Counted from the stretch's first letter, positions 1 through 7,044 are shown. The stretch: DNA of 7,044 nt from Tidjanibacter sp. (GCA_017379955.1 JAFNVE010000133.1:1-7044), one strand, 5' to 3'. The notes: generated by a model from the sequence alone, not told the origin. Made by a program: numbers and translations.

Positions 1-1935
1 AGCGACGCTTCGGTATCTATCCGCGACGGCAGGGCTGTTATTCCCGTCTCGGCAGCCAACAAACGCCGAGTGCCTGGCTTCATCCACGACCAATCAGCCA
101 CCGGCAAGACCTTCTACATTGAGCCTGTGGAGATTGTAGAGATTAACAACGAACTTAAAGAACTCGCCTACGCTGAGCGCAGGGAGGTTGTGAGGGTACT
201 CACCGAGTTCACCGACTCGATTAGGGAGAACAGCGACGAGATTGAGGCGGCTGCCGACTACCTCTCGCGTATGGATATGATTCGTGCCAAGGCGCGCTGG
301 GCACTCGACAACGACGCTACCGTGCCCATCATCTCCGAGGAGGGCAGACTTACGCTCCGCAAGGCACGCCATCCGCTTCTGCGTCAGGCACTTGCCAAGG
401 AGCGCAAGGAGGTTGTACCTCTCGACCTGACACTCGACCCCGCTAACCGCATATTGGTAATCTCCGGCCCTAATGCCGGTGGTAAATCGGTCTGCCTCAA
501 AACGGTCGGACTGCTCCAATATATGTTCCAATCGGGACTTCCCGTAACGGCTCTTGACAACTCGGAAATGCCTATTTTCGATAGTCTGTTTATCGATATT
601 GGCGACGAGCAATCCATTGATAATGACCTTAGTACCTACTCTTCGCACCTCCATAATATGCGTGCTATGCTTAGTGGCGCGACCAATCGTTCGTTGGTGC
701 TGATTGACGAGTTTGGCTCGGGCACTGAGCCTGTGATTGGTGGTGCAATCTCGGAGGCTATTTTGGAAAAATTTGTTGAGCAGGGCACATACGGCGTTAT
801 CACTACACACTATACCAACATCAAGTATTTTGCCTCGAATCACGAAGGTGTGTTCAATGGCGCTATGATGTTCGATGTGCAGAATATCGCCCCACTCTTC
901 CGCCTCGAAACAGGCACGCCTGGTAGTTCGTTTGCGGTTGAGATTGCCCGCAAGACGGGTCTTCCGGAGCAGATTATCGCATCGGCAGGTGCTAAGGCAG
1001 GTAGCGACTATATGAACCTCGAACGCCAACTCCGTGAGGTGGCGCGCGACCGCCGCTATTGGGAGCAGAAGCGCGACCGAATCCGCGTGACAGACCGCCG
1101 AGTGGAGGAGTTGGAGAACTCCTATGCCGAGAGCCTTGCCAAACTGAAAGAGGAGCGACGCACAATCATCAAGGAGGCAAAGGATGAGGCTGCACGCATT
1201 ATCGCCGAAGCTAATCGCCAGATTGAGAACACGATACGCACCATCAAGGAGAGCCAGGCCGAGAAGGAGGCCACTCGTCGTGCGCGCAGCGAGTTCGACA
1301 GTTTCCGCAACGAGGTATCGCAGCAGGAGAGCAAGGAGGACTCCGAGCGTCAGGCAGCAATTGAGCGCGAGATGGCTCGTGTGGCTGAGCGTCAGCGCAA
1401 GCGTGCCGAGCGAAAGATGCAGCAGGGCGAGAAGGTGAAGGCTGAGCAGTCGGCAGAGCCTGAGAAGGCCGAAGTTGCAGTAGGCAGAAAGGTGCGCATA
1501 TCGGGTCAGGAGATAATTGGCGAGGTGAAGGAGATGCAGGGCAAGAAGGCACTCGTAGCCTTCGGTCAGATACTTACCACAGTGGCTATCAACCGCTTGG
1601 AGGTTGTTTCGACAGCCGAGTACAAGAAGCAGAATCGCCCGACAAGTGCGCGTACGGTGGTGAGTGTCGATATTTCGAGCCGCAAACTGAACTTTAAGGA
1701 TAATATAGATGTGCGCGGAATGCGTGCTGCCGAGGCGTTGGAGAGGGTGACTGAATTCATCGACGACGCTATTATGGTTGGCGTGGGTACGGTGACAATC
1801 CTCCACGGCAAGGGCACGGGCGCACTCAAAGAGGAGATTCGTCGTTATCTGCGCTCAATTAGCGAGGTGGCTTCGGCTACTGACGACCACCCCGACCGAG
1901 GCGGAGCAGGTATCACGGTGGTAACATTTAAATAG
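1..1935 (+). CDS. mutS2: Endonuclease/ATPase MutS2, 5'-truncated by the window edge
   Basis: The frame is open from base 1. The GTG at 70 lies inside the conserved core, so it is not the start, and the true start lies upstream. 644 codons are visible; from memory the family is about 800 residues, so roughly the first 150-200 are missing. In window codons: the Walker A motif GPNAGGKS is at 156-163, the Walker B motif LIDEFGSGTEP has its Asp-Glu at 236-237, and the MutS-type TTHY switch has His270. A long, highly charged, probably coiled-coil segment runs about 335-485, followed by a KOW-like beta domain about 492-540. The C-terminal Smr domain has IDVRG (Asp570), the counterpart of LDLRG, and HGKGTG at 602-607. 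Family knowledge: MutS2 is a dimeric ATPase linked to suppression of recombination and, in Bacillus, to splitting of collided ribosomes; the Smr domain can be a nuclease. All visible motifs look intact. It is probably the first visible gene of an operon with murF-alr 25 bases downstream. Confidence 0.95.
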   Translation, partial: SDASVSIRDGRAVIPVSAANKRRVPGFIHDQSATGKTFYIEPVEIVEINNELKELAYAERREVVRVLTEFTDSIRENSDEIEAAADYLSRMDMIRAKARWALDNDATVPIISEEGRLTLRKARHPLLRQALAKERKEVVPLDLTLDPANRILVISGPNAGGKSVCLKTVGLLQYMFQSGLPVTALDNSEMPIFDSLFIDIGDEQSIDNDLSTYSSHLHNMRAMLSGATNRSLVLIDEFGSGTEPVIGGAISEAILEKFVEQGTYGVITTHYTNIKYFASNHEGVFNGAMMFDVQNIAPLFRLETGTPGSSFAVEIARKTGLPEQIIASAGAKAGSDYMNLERQLREVARDRRYWEQKRDRIRVTDRRVEELENSYAESLAKLKEERRTIIKEAKDEAARIIAEANRQIENTIRTIKESQAEKEATRRARSEFDSFRNEVSQQESKEDSERQAAIEREMARVAERQRKRAERKMQQGEKVKAEQSAEPEKAEVAVGRKVRISGQEIIGEVKEMQGKKALVAFGQILTTVAINRLEVVSTAEYKKQNRPTSARTVVSVDISSRKLNFKDNIDVRGMRAAEALERVTEFIDDAIMVGVGTVTILHGKGTGALKEEIRRYLRSISEVASATDDHPDRGGAGITVVTFK

Positions 1936-1960
1936 AGAACTAACTAATCTACAAATAGTT

Positions 1961-4333
1961 ATGAAATACACGCTTTCACAAATTGCAGAGATTTGCCGTG
2001 GTCGCCTCTTTGGGCGCGACACTACGGTCGATTGTGTCGCTACCGACTCGCGCCATAGTTTTGGCGAGGAGGAGCAACCCCTCTTTGTGGCAATACAGGG
2101 CACTCATCATGACGGACACATGTTCATTGCCGACCTCTACAAACGAGGTATTCGCGCCTTTATGATTGAGAAACCCATTGATACGATGCGCTACCCCGAG
2201 GCGGGATTTGTGATGGTGTCGCGCACACTGATAGCACTCCACGCCCTGGCTGCCGACTATCGTAACAAGTTCAAAGGCAAGGTAGTAGCCATCACAGGCT
2301 CGCAGGGCAAGTCGTCGGTTAAGGAGTGGCTCGCCCAGGCACTCAGCGAGTGTGGCAAACGAGTTTTCCGCTCACCGAGAAGTTATAATTCGCAACTTGG
2401 CGTAGCCCTTTCGTTGCTGATGATTGAGGGCGATGAGGATATTGCAGTTATTGAGGCCGGTATCTCCAAGCCCGGCGAGATGGAGCGTTTGGAGCGTATG
2501 ATTCGCCCTGACGTGGGAATTTTCACCACTCTGAGCAACGAACACTCGGAGAATTTTGCCGACAATAGCGACAAGGCGGAGCAGAAAGCAATCCTCTTCC
2601 GCAACTCTCGCTCGGTGGTCTACAATTCGCGTTATGTGCTGGTAGAGAAGGCATTGCAGAAGGTAGCACCCAATGCCAAGCTGGTCAACATCAGCGATTG
2701 GTTGAAACGCGCACCCTTTGAAGAGGCTGCCGAGAGCGAGAACGGTGCAACGGTGATTGCCACCTGCCACCTGTTGCGATGCGATATCAAGCGTGCCGAG
2801 CAGGCGGTGGCTGATATGCGCCCCGTGGCGATGGGCTTTTCGCTCAGCGAGGGTCTGGGCGACTCGTTGATTGTCAGCGACAGACACAACACCGACCTCG
2901 GCTCGTTGTCGATTGCTCTCGACTACCTGTCGGGAGTGGCGGGCCAGAGGGAGAAGATGGTGATTCTGGCCGATATTATGTTTACCAACCTCCCCGAGGG
3001 CGAACTCTATCGCAGGGTAGGTCAGATGATAAAAAATGCCGAGGTGAGCCACCTGATTGGTATCGGTACTGCACTGATGAACAACGCCTCGCGTTTTGAA
3101 TGCAAGAGCACCTTCTACGCCACAACCGAGGAGTTCCTCCGTGGATTTACACAAGATATGATTAATGGCAAGGCTGTGCTTATTCGCGGTGGCTATATGA
3201 CTAATTTTGAACGCATTGCTCACCTTTTGCAACGCCAGAGTCACACCACCGTACTCGAAGTAAACCTCGACGCTGTGAGCCACAACCTCAGCCACTTCCG
3301 CACTATGCTCCACCCTACGGCCAAACTTATGGCGATGGTCAAGGCGGGCGGCTATGGTAATGGCGATGCCGAACTTGCGACCACACTTGCGCGTAGTGGT
3401 GTCGACTACTTGGCCGTTGCCTTTGCCGACGAGGGTGTGCATCTGCGCGAAAAGGGTGTTACGATGCCGATTGTGGTGCTCAATGCCGATGCAGATAGTT
3501 TCGATGTGATGATTGCTGCTCGCCTGGAGCCTGAGATTTACAACTTCACCTCACTGAGGGCATTCCTCGAAGCAGTGAAGAGGAGTGAAGAGAAGACCTA
3601 TCCTATTCATATCAAGATAGATAGCGGTATGCACCGCTTGGGATTTGGCGAAGATGACATACCCGCACTTGTCGAGATACTCAGACAGGAGAGCCGATTG
3701 GTGGTGGTACGCACCATCTTCTCACACCTGGCAACTGCCGATGTACCAGAGGAGGAGGCCTACGCCCGCGCACAGATTGCCACCTTCGACAAGATTAGCT
3801 CCGCACTCCTCGAAGCACTCCCCTACCACGCCTTGCGCCATATCTGCAATAGTGCGGGTATCGAGAAATTCCCCGAGGCGCAGTATGATATGTGCCGATT
3901 GGGTATCGGTCTGTACGGTTTTGGCACTCAGGGACTTCGTGAGGTAAGTTCGCTCCACAGCCGCATTGTGCAGGTGCGCTCACTGCCCGCAGGTACGACT
4001 ATCGGCTATGGCCGTGCAGGAGTCTTGGAGCGCGACTCGAAGATTGCAACAGTGCCTATTGGTTATGCCGATGGTCTGGACAGAGGTTTGGGATGTGGTC
4101 GCTGGTCGATGATGGTGGGCGGTAAACCTGCCCCGATTGTCGGTCGCGTATGTATGGATAGTTGTATGATTGATGTTACCGATTGCGAGGCTGCCGAGGG
4201 AGATAGGGTGACTATCTTTGGCGGTGGCAATGGTAATAGTGCAGAGGATATGGCCAATGTGTTGGGCACTATTGTCTACGAGGTGATGACCTCCGTTTCG
4301 GGCAGAGTCCGCAGAGTATATATTAAGGAGTAA
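1961..4333 (+). CDS. Bifunctional MurF-like ligase / alanine racemase fusion
   Basis: The 790-residue protein joins two cytoplasmic peptidoglycan-precursor enzymes. Residues 1-427 resemble MurF, which adds D-Ala-D-Ala to UDP-MurNAc-tripeptide using ATP. Residues about 428-790 are a PLP-dependent alanine racemase (L-Ala to D-Ala). The MurF half has the N-terminal substrate-domain motif ATDSR, P-loop GSQGKSS (113-119), Glu165 in IEAG, His195 and Asn261. It lacks the usual Arg after VAM (Gly292), reads DRHN at 307-310 where DSYN is usual, and RGGY at 409-412 where KGSR is usual. The central domain looks about 30-40 residues short. The racemase half is complete: PLP Lys461 in VKAGGYGNG, KIDSGMHRLG, CNSAG, CRLGIGLYG, catalytic Tyr702 in GYADG, and GRVCMD. 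This fusion is a known Bacteroidota arrangement, usually about 820 residues from memory. The ATG at 1961 is chosen because the MurF N-terminus begins there; no Shine-Dalgarno sequence precedes it. Racemase activity is a strong inference; ligase activity is uncertain. Confidence 0.93.
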   Translation: MKYTLSQIAEICRGRLFGRDTTVDCVATDSRHSFGEEEQPLFVAIQGTHHDGHMFIADLYKRGIRAFMIEKPIDTMRYPEAGFVMVSRTLIALHALAADYRNKFKGKVVAITGSQGKSSVKEWLAQALSECGKRVFRSPRSYNSQLGVALSLLMIEGDEDIAVIEAGISKPGEMERLERMIRPDVGIFTTLSNEHSENFADNSDKAEQKAILFRNSRSVVYNSRYVLVEKALQKVAPNAKLVNISDWLKRAPFEEAAESENGATVIATCHLLRCDIKRAEQAVADMRPVAMGFSLSEGLGDSLIVSDRHNTDLGSLSIALDYLSGVAGQREKMVILADIMFTNLPEGELYRRVGQMIKNAEVSHLIGIGTALMNNASRFECKSTFYATTEEFLRGFTQDMINGKAVLIRGGYMTNFERIAHLLQRQSHTTVLEVNLDAVSHNLSHFRTMLHPTAKLMAMVKAGGYGNGDAELATTLARSGVDYLAVAFADEGVHLREKGVTMPIVVLNADADSFDVMIAARLEPEIYNFTSLRAFLEAVKRSEEKTYPIHIKIDSGMHRLGFGEDDIPALVEILRQESRLVVVRTIFSHLATADVPEEEAYARAQIATFDKISSALLEALPYHALRHICNSAGIEKFPEAQYDMCRLGIGLYGFGTQGLREVSSLHSRIVQVRSLPAGTTIGYGRAGVLERDSKIATVPIGYADGLDRGLGCGRWSMMVGGKPAPIVGRVCMDSCMIDVTDCEAAEGDRVTIFGGGNGNSAEDMANVLGTIVYEVMTSVSGRVRRVYIKE
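4325..4330 (+). promoter_or_regulatory. Possible Shine-Dalgarno AAGGAG for the methyltransferase gene
   Basis: AAGGAG ends five bases before the ATG at 4336. It also encodes the last two residues (Lys-Glu) of the MurF-Alr protein, so it may be coincidence. Bacteroidota genes mostly do without this signal, and the starts at 1961 and 5081 in this window have none. If used, it would support translational coupling across the 2-base gap. Confidence 0.4.
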
Positions 4334-4335
4334 CT

Positions 4336-5052
4336 ATGGCAGAGAACTACGGCACACTTTATATGATTCCCTCGCCAATCAGTGACGAGGCTTCGCTCGA
4401 TGTCTTGGCAGCAGTAAATGCCCCTATCATCCGCTCACTCAGCCACTTTGTGGTGGAGAACACCCGCACTTCGCGCCGCTTCCTGAGCCGATTGGGGATG
4501 GGCAGACCTATTGAGGAGTTGAAGTTTGAGGAGTGCAACGAGCATACTCGCCCTGAGGAGATTGAGGGACTTCTGGCCCCACTGCTTGCAGGTGAGAGCG
4601 TTGGCGTCATTTCCGAGGCGGGCCTCCCTGGCATTGCCGACCCGGGCGCTGCTGTTGTGGCTGCCTGCCACCGAAAGGGTATCAAGGTTGTGCCTCTTAG
4701 CGGTCCTTCGTCGATATTTATGGCACTGATGGCCTCGGGACAGAACGGACAGAGTTTTGCATTTAATGGCTACCTCCCCGTCAAACCCCACGAGCGCAGA
4801 GGCGCAATCCGCAAATATGAGCAGAGAGCACTTAGCGAGGGCCAGAGCCAGATTTTCATCGAGACCCCCTACCGCAACGGCGCACTGATGGAGGAGATGT
4901 TGCAGAGCCTCGGTAGCGAAACATTGCTCACCGTGGCTGCCGACCTCACCGCCCCCACCGAGTATGTCCGCTCGGCCACCGTACGCAAATGGCGCACCCT
5001 GCCCCGCCCCGAGATTCACAAACGCCCCGCCATCTTTATTATCGGCAGATAA
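4336..5052 (+). CDS. RsmI-related SAM-dependent methyltransferase (tetrapyrrole methylase fold)
   Basis: This 238-residue cytoplasmic protein belongs to the tetrapyrrole/RsmI methylase superfamily. Visible landmarks are GTLYMIPSPI (6-15, the counterpart of GTLYLVATPIGN in RsmI), NEHTRPEE (68-75), VGVISEAGLPGIADPG (89-104, the SAM-binding loop region), VVPLSGPSSI (118-127), MASGQNGQSFAFNGYLP (132-148), IFIETPYRN (173-181) and the C-terminal KRPAIFII. The IETPYRN and KRPxIF signatures match what I recall of a Bacteroidota-specific paralog usually annotated only as SAM-dependent methyltransferase. Classical RsmI 2'-O-methylates C1402 of 16S rRNA and in many bacteria is about 280 residues with an extra C-terminal segment, which is absent here. 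The substrate is therefore not certain: rRNA is possible, and a tetrapyrrole substrate is unsupported by the neighbours. The start follows the MurF-Alr stop by two bases, so it is almost certainly co-transcribed. I give no symbol because identity with rsmI is not shown. Confidence 0.88.
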   Translation: MAENYGTLYMIPSPISDEASLDVLAAVNAPIIRSLSHFVVENTRTSRRFLSRLGMGRPIEELKFEECNEHTRPEEIEGLLAPLLAGESVGVISEAGLPGIADPGAAVVAACHRKGIKVVPLSGPSSIFMALMASGQNGQSFAFNGYLPVKPHERRGAIRKYEQRALSEGQSQIFIETPYRNGALMEEMLQSLGSETLLTVAADLTAPTEYVRSATVRKWRTLPRPEIHKRPAIFIIGR

Positions 5053-5066
5053 GAGGCGTACCTTTA
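5034..5066 (+). promoter_or_regulatory. Weak Bacteroidota-type promoter candidate before the lipoprotein gene
   Basis: TACCTTTA at 5059-5066 matches the Bacteroidota -7 consensus TAnnTTTG at five of six fixed bases. TTTA at 5034-5037, inside the methyltransferase 3' end, resembles the -33 TTTG box at a plausible distance (21 bases between them). Such short matches occur often by chance. If real, the transcript would start only a few bases before the ATG at 5081. It would let the lipoprotein gene be expressed apart from the housekeeping genes. Confidence 0.22.
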
Positions 5067-5077
5067 AATATAGTACG
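5057..5077. repeat. Short inverted repeat CGTAC/GTACG in the 28-base gap
   Basis: The arms CGTAC (5057-5061) and GTACG (5073-5077) flank an 11-base, AT-rich spacer (CTTTAAATATA). The dyad fills most of the gap between the methyltransferase stop and the lipoprotein start and overlaps the candidate -7 box. It could be an operator half-site pair, but with five-base arms it may be chance. Confidence 0.3.
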
Positions 5078-5080
5078 ATT

Positions 5081-5134
5081 ATGAAACGACTAATTATTGC
5101 GATAGTTATCGCATTCTTCGTCTTTGTTGGTTGC
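5081..5134 (+). other. Lipoprotein signal peptide (lipobox at Cys18)
   Basis: The first 18 codons encode Lys-Arg followed by a 12-14 residue hydrophobic core and a lipobox-like VFVGC ending at Cys18, the predicted lipidated residue. The mature protein would begin Cys-Thr-Pro-Pro-Thr-Pro-Glu-Ser. This fixes the start at 5081: an upstream in-frame ATG at 4964 lies inside the methyltransferase gene and would bury the signal peptide. The residues after Cys lack a clear run of acidic residues of the kind associated with surface export in Bacteroidota, so the final location is open. Confidence 0.88.
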
Positions 5135-6991
5135 ACACCACCCACTCCAGAGAGCAAACCCCATAATATCAACCTGAACGGTTATGCTCAAAAAGGACAA
5201 CTTATCAAAGGCTCGCAGATAAGTGTTTACGCATTAGACGAAAACCTTGTTGCCACGGGCGAGAGTTTCCCCGCCACCATCTCCGACGATATGGGCTCTT
5301 TTGCCATCAACGGCAAGAGCGATGCACCATTTTTGGAACTCAGCGCACAGGGCTACTACTACAACGAAAACAGAGGCGAACTCTCCGAGTCGCCTATATA
5401 CCTCAGTGCCCTTATCCGCTCAGATATGGAGGGGGCAAACATCAATTTGCTTACATCGCTCACCACTCCTCGCATCAAGGCTCTTATGTCGGGCGGTATG
5501 AGTTTCGAGGAGGCCTCAACACAAGCAGAGGCCGAATTACTTAGTAGTTTCGGCTACGAGAGTAGCAACAGCCAATTTGCAGAGATGAATATCAGTGGCA
5601 ATAGCGAGGCTGATGGTCTGTTATTGGCTGCATCGTGTCTGATACAGAGTGGCTTATCGACAGCCGAGATTCAATCATTGATTACCGAAATTGCCTCATC
5701 GCTTGCCTCGTCTGGCTCAGTACCCGAGTCGCTGAGGGATGAGATATTAGCCAAAGCCGAGGATATTGAGATTGTCGATATTGTTGAGAATCTGATTGAT
5801 TACTATACAGACAAAGGCATTAGCAACTACTCCATACCCCCATTTTACTACCATTTAGACCCCACTCTGCGCGAGGGGTTGCACTTTATCACCAATAAAC
5901 CTATAAATGTTGTCTTCCCTGGCGATACTCCAATCGAAGATAGCGATATAAACACCTCCAAGGAGGGCGGTACGTTTACTGACAACATCATCTGCTCAGA
6001 GTCATTTACAGCCGAGAGCAATTGCGATTGGATTGAAGTGGAGGTGGAGAAGGTAGATGGCGATATCTATCGTGCCACTACGACAATAGCTTGCAATACG
6101 GATGCAAAGCGAGAGGGCAAGGTTCTCTTCAAGTCGCAGAGCGGAGAGTTGTTGGAGGAGGTAATCTATATTCAGGGTAGCGGCCGATATAGACTTTACA
6201 TTGAGGGCCCAAGCAATGGCACTCGCATCACAATCGAAGATACTCCACGAGGTCTGGAAGAGGGGGATTCGGTCTTAGTCAACAACGAAGAGTATACGCT
6301 CAAAAAAGACGAATTCGGCCTATATGCCGAGCTGACCGCCCCTGCTGAGGTATATCGAGTTGTGTGGCCCGTTAATGTTGATGGCGACAACGGCAGTTTT
6401 AGCCCCATTGAGTTGTGGGACGAGGACTACTACTATTGCACTGTTCACTATCCCGAGGTGGGTTATCCGCAAGGTGTCTATCCCTATTACGGCTTGTTGG
6501 TGGGCAACAACACACCTCTTGTAAAATTGCGCCCAATGTTTACGGGGATTATGGTAGAGGTCAAAGGCGCAGAGGTTGTAGACAGAGAGGTTACTATCAC
6601 CGCCGACCAACCGATGTTTGGCACCTTTACCTACTCCAACTACATCGACGAGATGGAGCTAATACTCAACCCCTCGGCTACCTTGCGCGAGCCGGTGATA
6701 AAGGATGGCATTGCGAGCACCACAACCACACTATCGACAAATAGCAATGGCGACCTTACCACCCCTCTGCTACTCATCCCCGCCCAGAACTACAACTTTT
6801 CGGCCCTCGATAAACAGATAAAACAGCTGATCGTAGGTTTCAGTTATATTGACGACGGCGAAGAGAAGAATTTCTCGCTTGATAGTCCCACTGCCGACCA
6901 TCTTAGCAAAAATGGATCTATGATAAAAATCTCCCTCACCAACCAAAATGGAGAGTGGAAGGCACATCTATACATCAAGCAAGCCCAATAG
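5081..6991 (+). CDS. Lipoprotein with carboxypeptidase-regulatory-like and BACON-like domains
   Basis: A 636-residue lipoprotein, not recognised as any named gene. After the signal peptide, residues about 30-105 (NGYAQKGQLIKGSQISVYAL, then a DDMGSFAI stretch) resemble the beta-sandwich of carboxypeptidase regulatory-like domains. Residues about 118-165 begin INLLTSLTTPRI and form a helical segment of a type often seen after such domains in envelope lipoproteins; helical sequence continues to about 255. Residues about 278-367 look like a BACON domain, with CDWIEV (Cys315, Trp317), a CNTDAKREGKVLF stretch and the ending YIQGSG at 363-368. The last 270 residues are rich in Tyr, Gly and beta-forming sequence and I cannot assign them; a distant fimbrillin-like beta fold is only a guess. 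BACON domains occur in Bacteroidota secreted and surface proteins and are often linked to glycan or mucin contact, but no SusC/SusD or glycosidase gene is nearby. It lies 28 bases after the methyltransferase. A role in surface adhesion or glycan contact is inference. Confidence 0.85.
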   Translation: MKRLIIAIVIAFFVFVGCTPPTPESKPHNINLNGYAQKGQLIKGSQISVYALDENLVATGESFPATISDDMGSFAINGKSDAPFLELSAQGYYYNENRGELSESPIYLSALIRSDMEGANINLLTSLTTPRIKALMSGGMSFEEASTQAEAELLSSFGYESSNSQFAEMNISGNSEADGLLLAASCLIQSGLSTAEIQSLITEIASSLASSGSVPESLRDEILAKAEDIEIVDIVENLIDYYTDKGISNYSIPPFYYHLDPTLREGLHFITNKPINVVFPGDTPIEDSDINTSKEGGTFTDNIICSESFTAESNCDWIEVEVEKVDGDIYRATTTIACNTDAKREGKVLFKSQSGELLEEVIYIQGSGRYRLYIEGPSNGTRITIEDTPRGLEEGDSVLVNNEEYTLKKDEFGLYAELTAPAEVYRVVWPVNVDGDNGSFSPIELWDEDYYYCTVHYPEVGYPQGVYPYYGLLVGNNTPLVKLRPMFTGIMVEVKGAEVVDREVTITADQPMFGTFTYSNYIDEMELILNPSATLREPVIKDGIASTTTTLSTNSNGDLTTPLLLIPAQNYNFSALDKQIKQLIVGFSYIDDGEEKNFSLDSPTADHLSKNGSMIKISLTNQNGEWKAHLYIKQAQ

Positions 6992-7044
6992 ATGGGTGGC
7001 TGAGCCGAAAAAAAGAATTGTATAAAATTCTATCAAGTAAATCA
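6992..7044. other. Non-coding right edge with a weak AT-rich dyad
   Basis: After the TAG at 6989-6991 the remaining 53 bases hold no gene. AGAATT (7014-7019) and AATTCT (7026-7031) can pair over a six-base loop, preceded by a run of seven A. There is no GC-rich stem and no T-run after it, so it is not a convincing intrinsic terminator. The next gene, if any, starts outside the window. Confidence 0.4.

Noticed and set aside
70..72. GTG as the mutS2 start
   Set aside because: The upstream codons 1-23 continue the conserved MutS2 sequence (IRDGRAVIPV followed by KRRVPGFIHDQSA), so the gene runs in from outside the window.
94..1806. A 570-codon open frame antisense to mutS2
   Set aside because: It lies wholly opposite a conserved gene and shows no recognisable domain; its Leu/His/Arg-rich translation is what the codon bias of the sense gene produces in that frame.
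1938..1960. AACTA/TAGTT dyad in the gap before murF-alr
   Set aside because: Five-base arms in a short AT-rich gap, with no promoter or terminator features around them; too weak to call.
2372..3442. A 356-codon open frame antisense to murF-alr
   Set aside because: It is a shadow of the sense gene: composition is biased, there are no motifs, and it spans the boundary between the two sense domains with no independent support.
4964..5080. Upstream ATG start for the lipoprotein, overlapping the methyltransferase
   Set aside because: It would add 39 Pro/Ala-rich residues ahead of a clear signal peptide and lipobox; the ATG at 5081 fits far better.
4435..5172. A 245-codon antisense open frame across the methyltransferase and lipoprotein start
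   Set aside because: It overlaps two well-supported sense genes and their gap, and its translation has no recognisable family features.
6998..7014. GGCTGAGCC followed by an A-run as a terminator
   Set aside because: The arms leave a one-base loop and cannot form a stable hairpin, and the tract is A rather than T on the coding strand.

Overview
The window is a stretch of bacterial chromosome carrying four consecutive genes, all on the + strand and tightly packed (gaps of 25, 2 and 28 bases). The content points to the Bacteroidota, most likely order Bacteroidales. The evidence is a fused MurF-alanine racemase gene, a Bacteroidota-type SAM-dependent methylase related to RsmI, a lipoprotein with a BACON-like domain, and mostly absent Shine-Dalgarno sequences. 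The moderately high GC and the preference for GAG, CGC and GCC codons would suit an Alistipes/Rikenellaceae-like organism, but the family cannot be fixed from the sequence alone.

Layout: (1) 1-1935, the 3' three-quarters of mutS2, open at the left edge, with the ATPase core, a long charged helical segment, a KOW-like domain and a C-terminal Smr domain. (2) 1961-4333, a single ORF fusing a MurF-like ligase half to a complete alanine racemase. (3) 4336-5052, a tetrapyrrole-methylase-fold methyltransferase related to RsmI, of unknown substrate. (4) 5081-6991, a surface or periplasmic lipoprotein with an N-terminal carboxypeptidase-regulatory-like beta domain, a helical segment, a BACON-like domain and a C-terminal region I do not recognise. 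The last 53 bases are non-coding and AT-rich.

The first three genes look like one housekeeping transcription unit: ribosome or recombination surveillance (MutS2), the D-alanine branch of peptidoglycan precursor synthesis (MurF-Alr) and a probable RNA or small-molecule methylase. The lipoprotein follows closely but is functionally unrelated, and may have its own weak promoter in the 28-base gap.

I see no mobile element, CRISPR array, tRNA, rRNA or obvious new multi-gene system. The most unusual signal is in the fusion protein. Its racemase half keeps the expected catalytic residues. Its MurF half has lost or altered several normally conserved ligase motifs and appears to lack roughly 30-40 residues of the central domain, so it may be a weakened or non-catalytic ligase domain.
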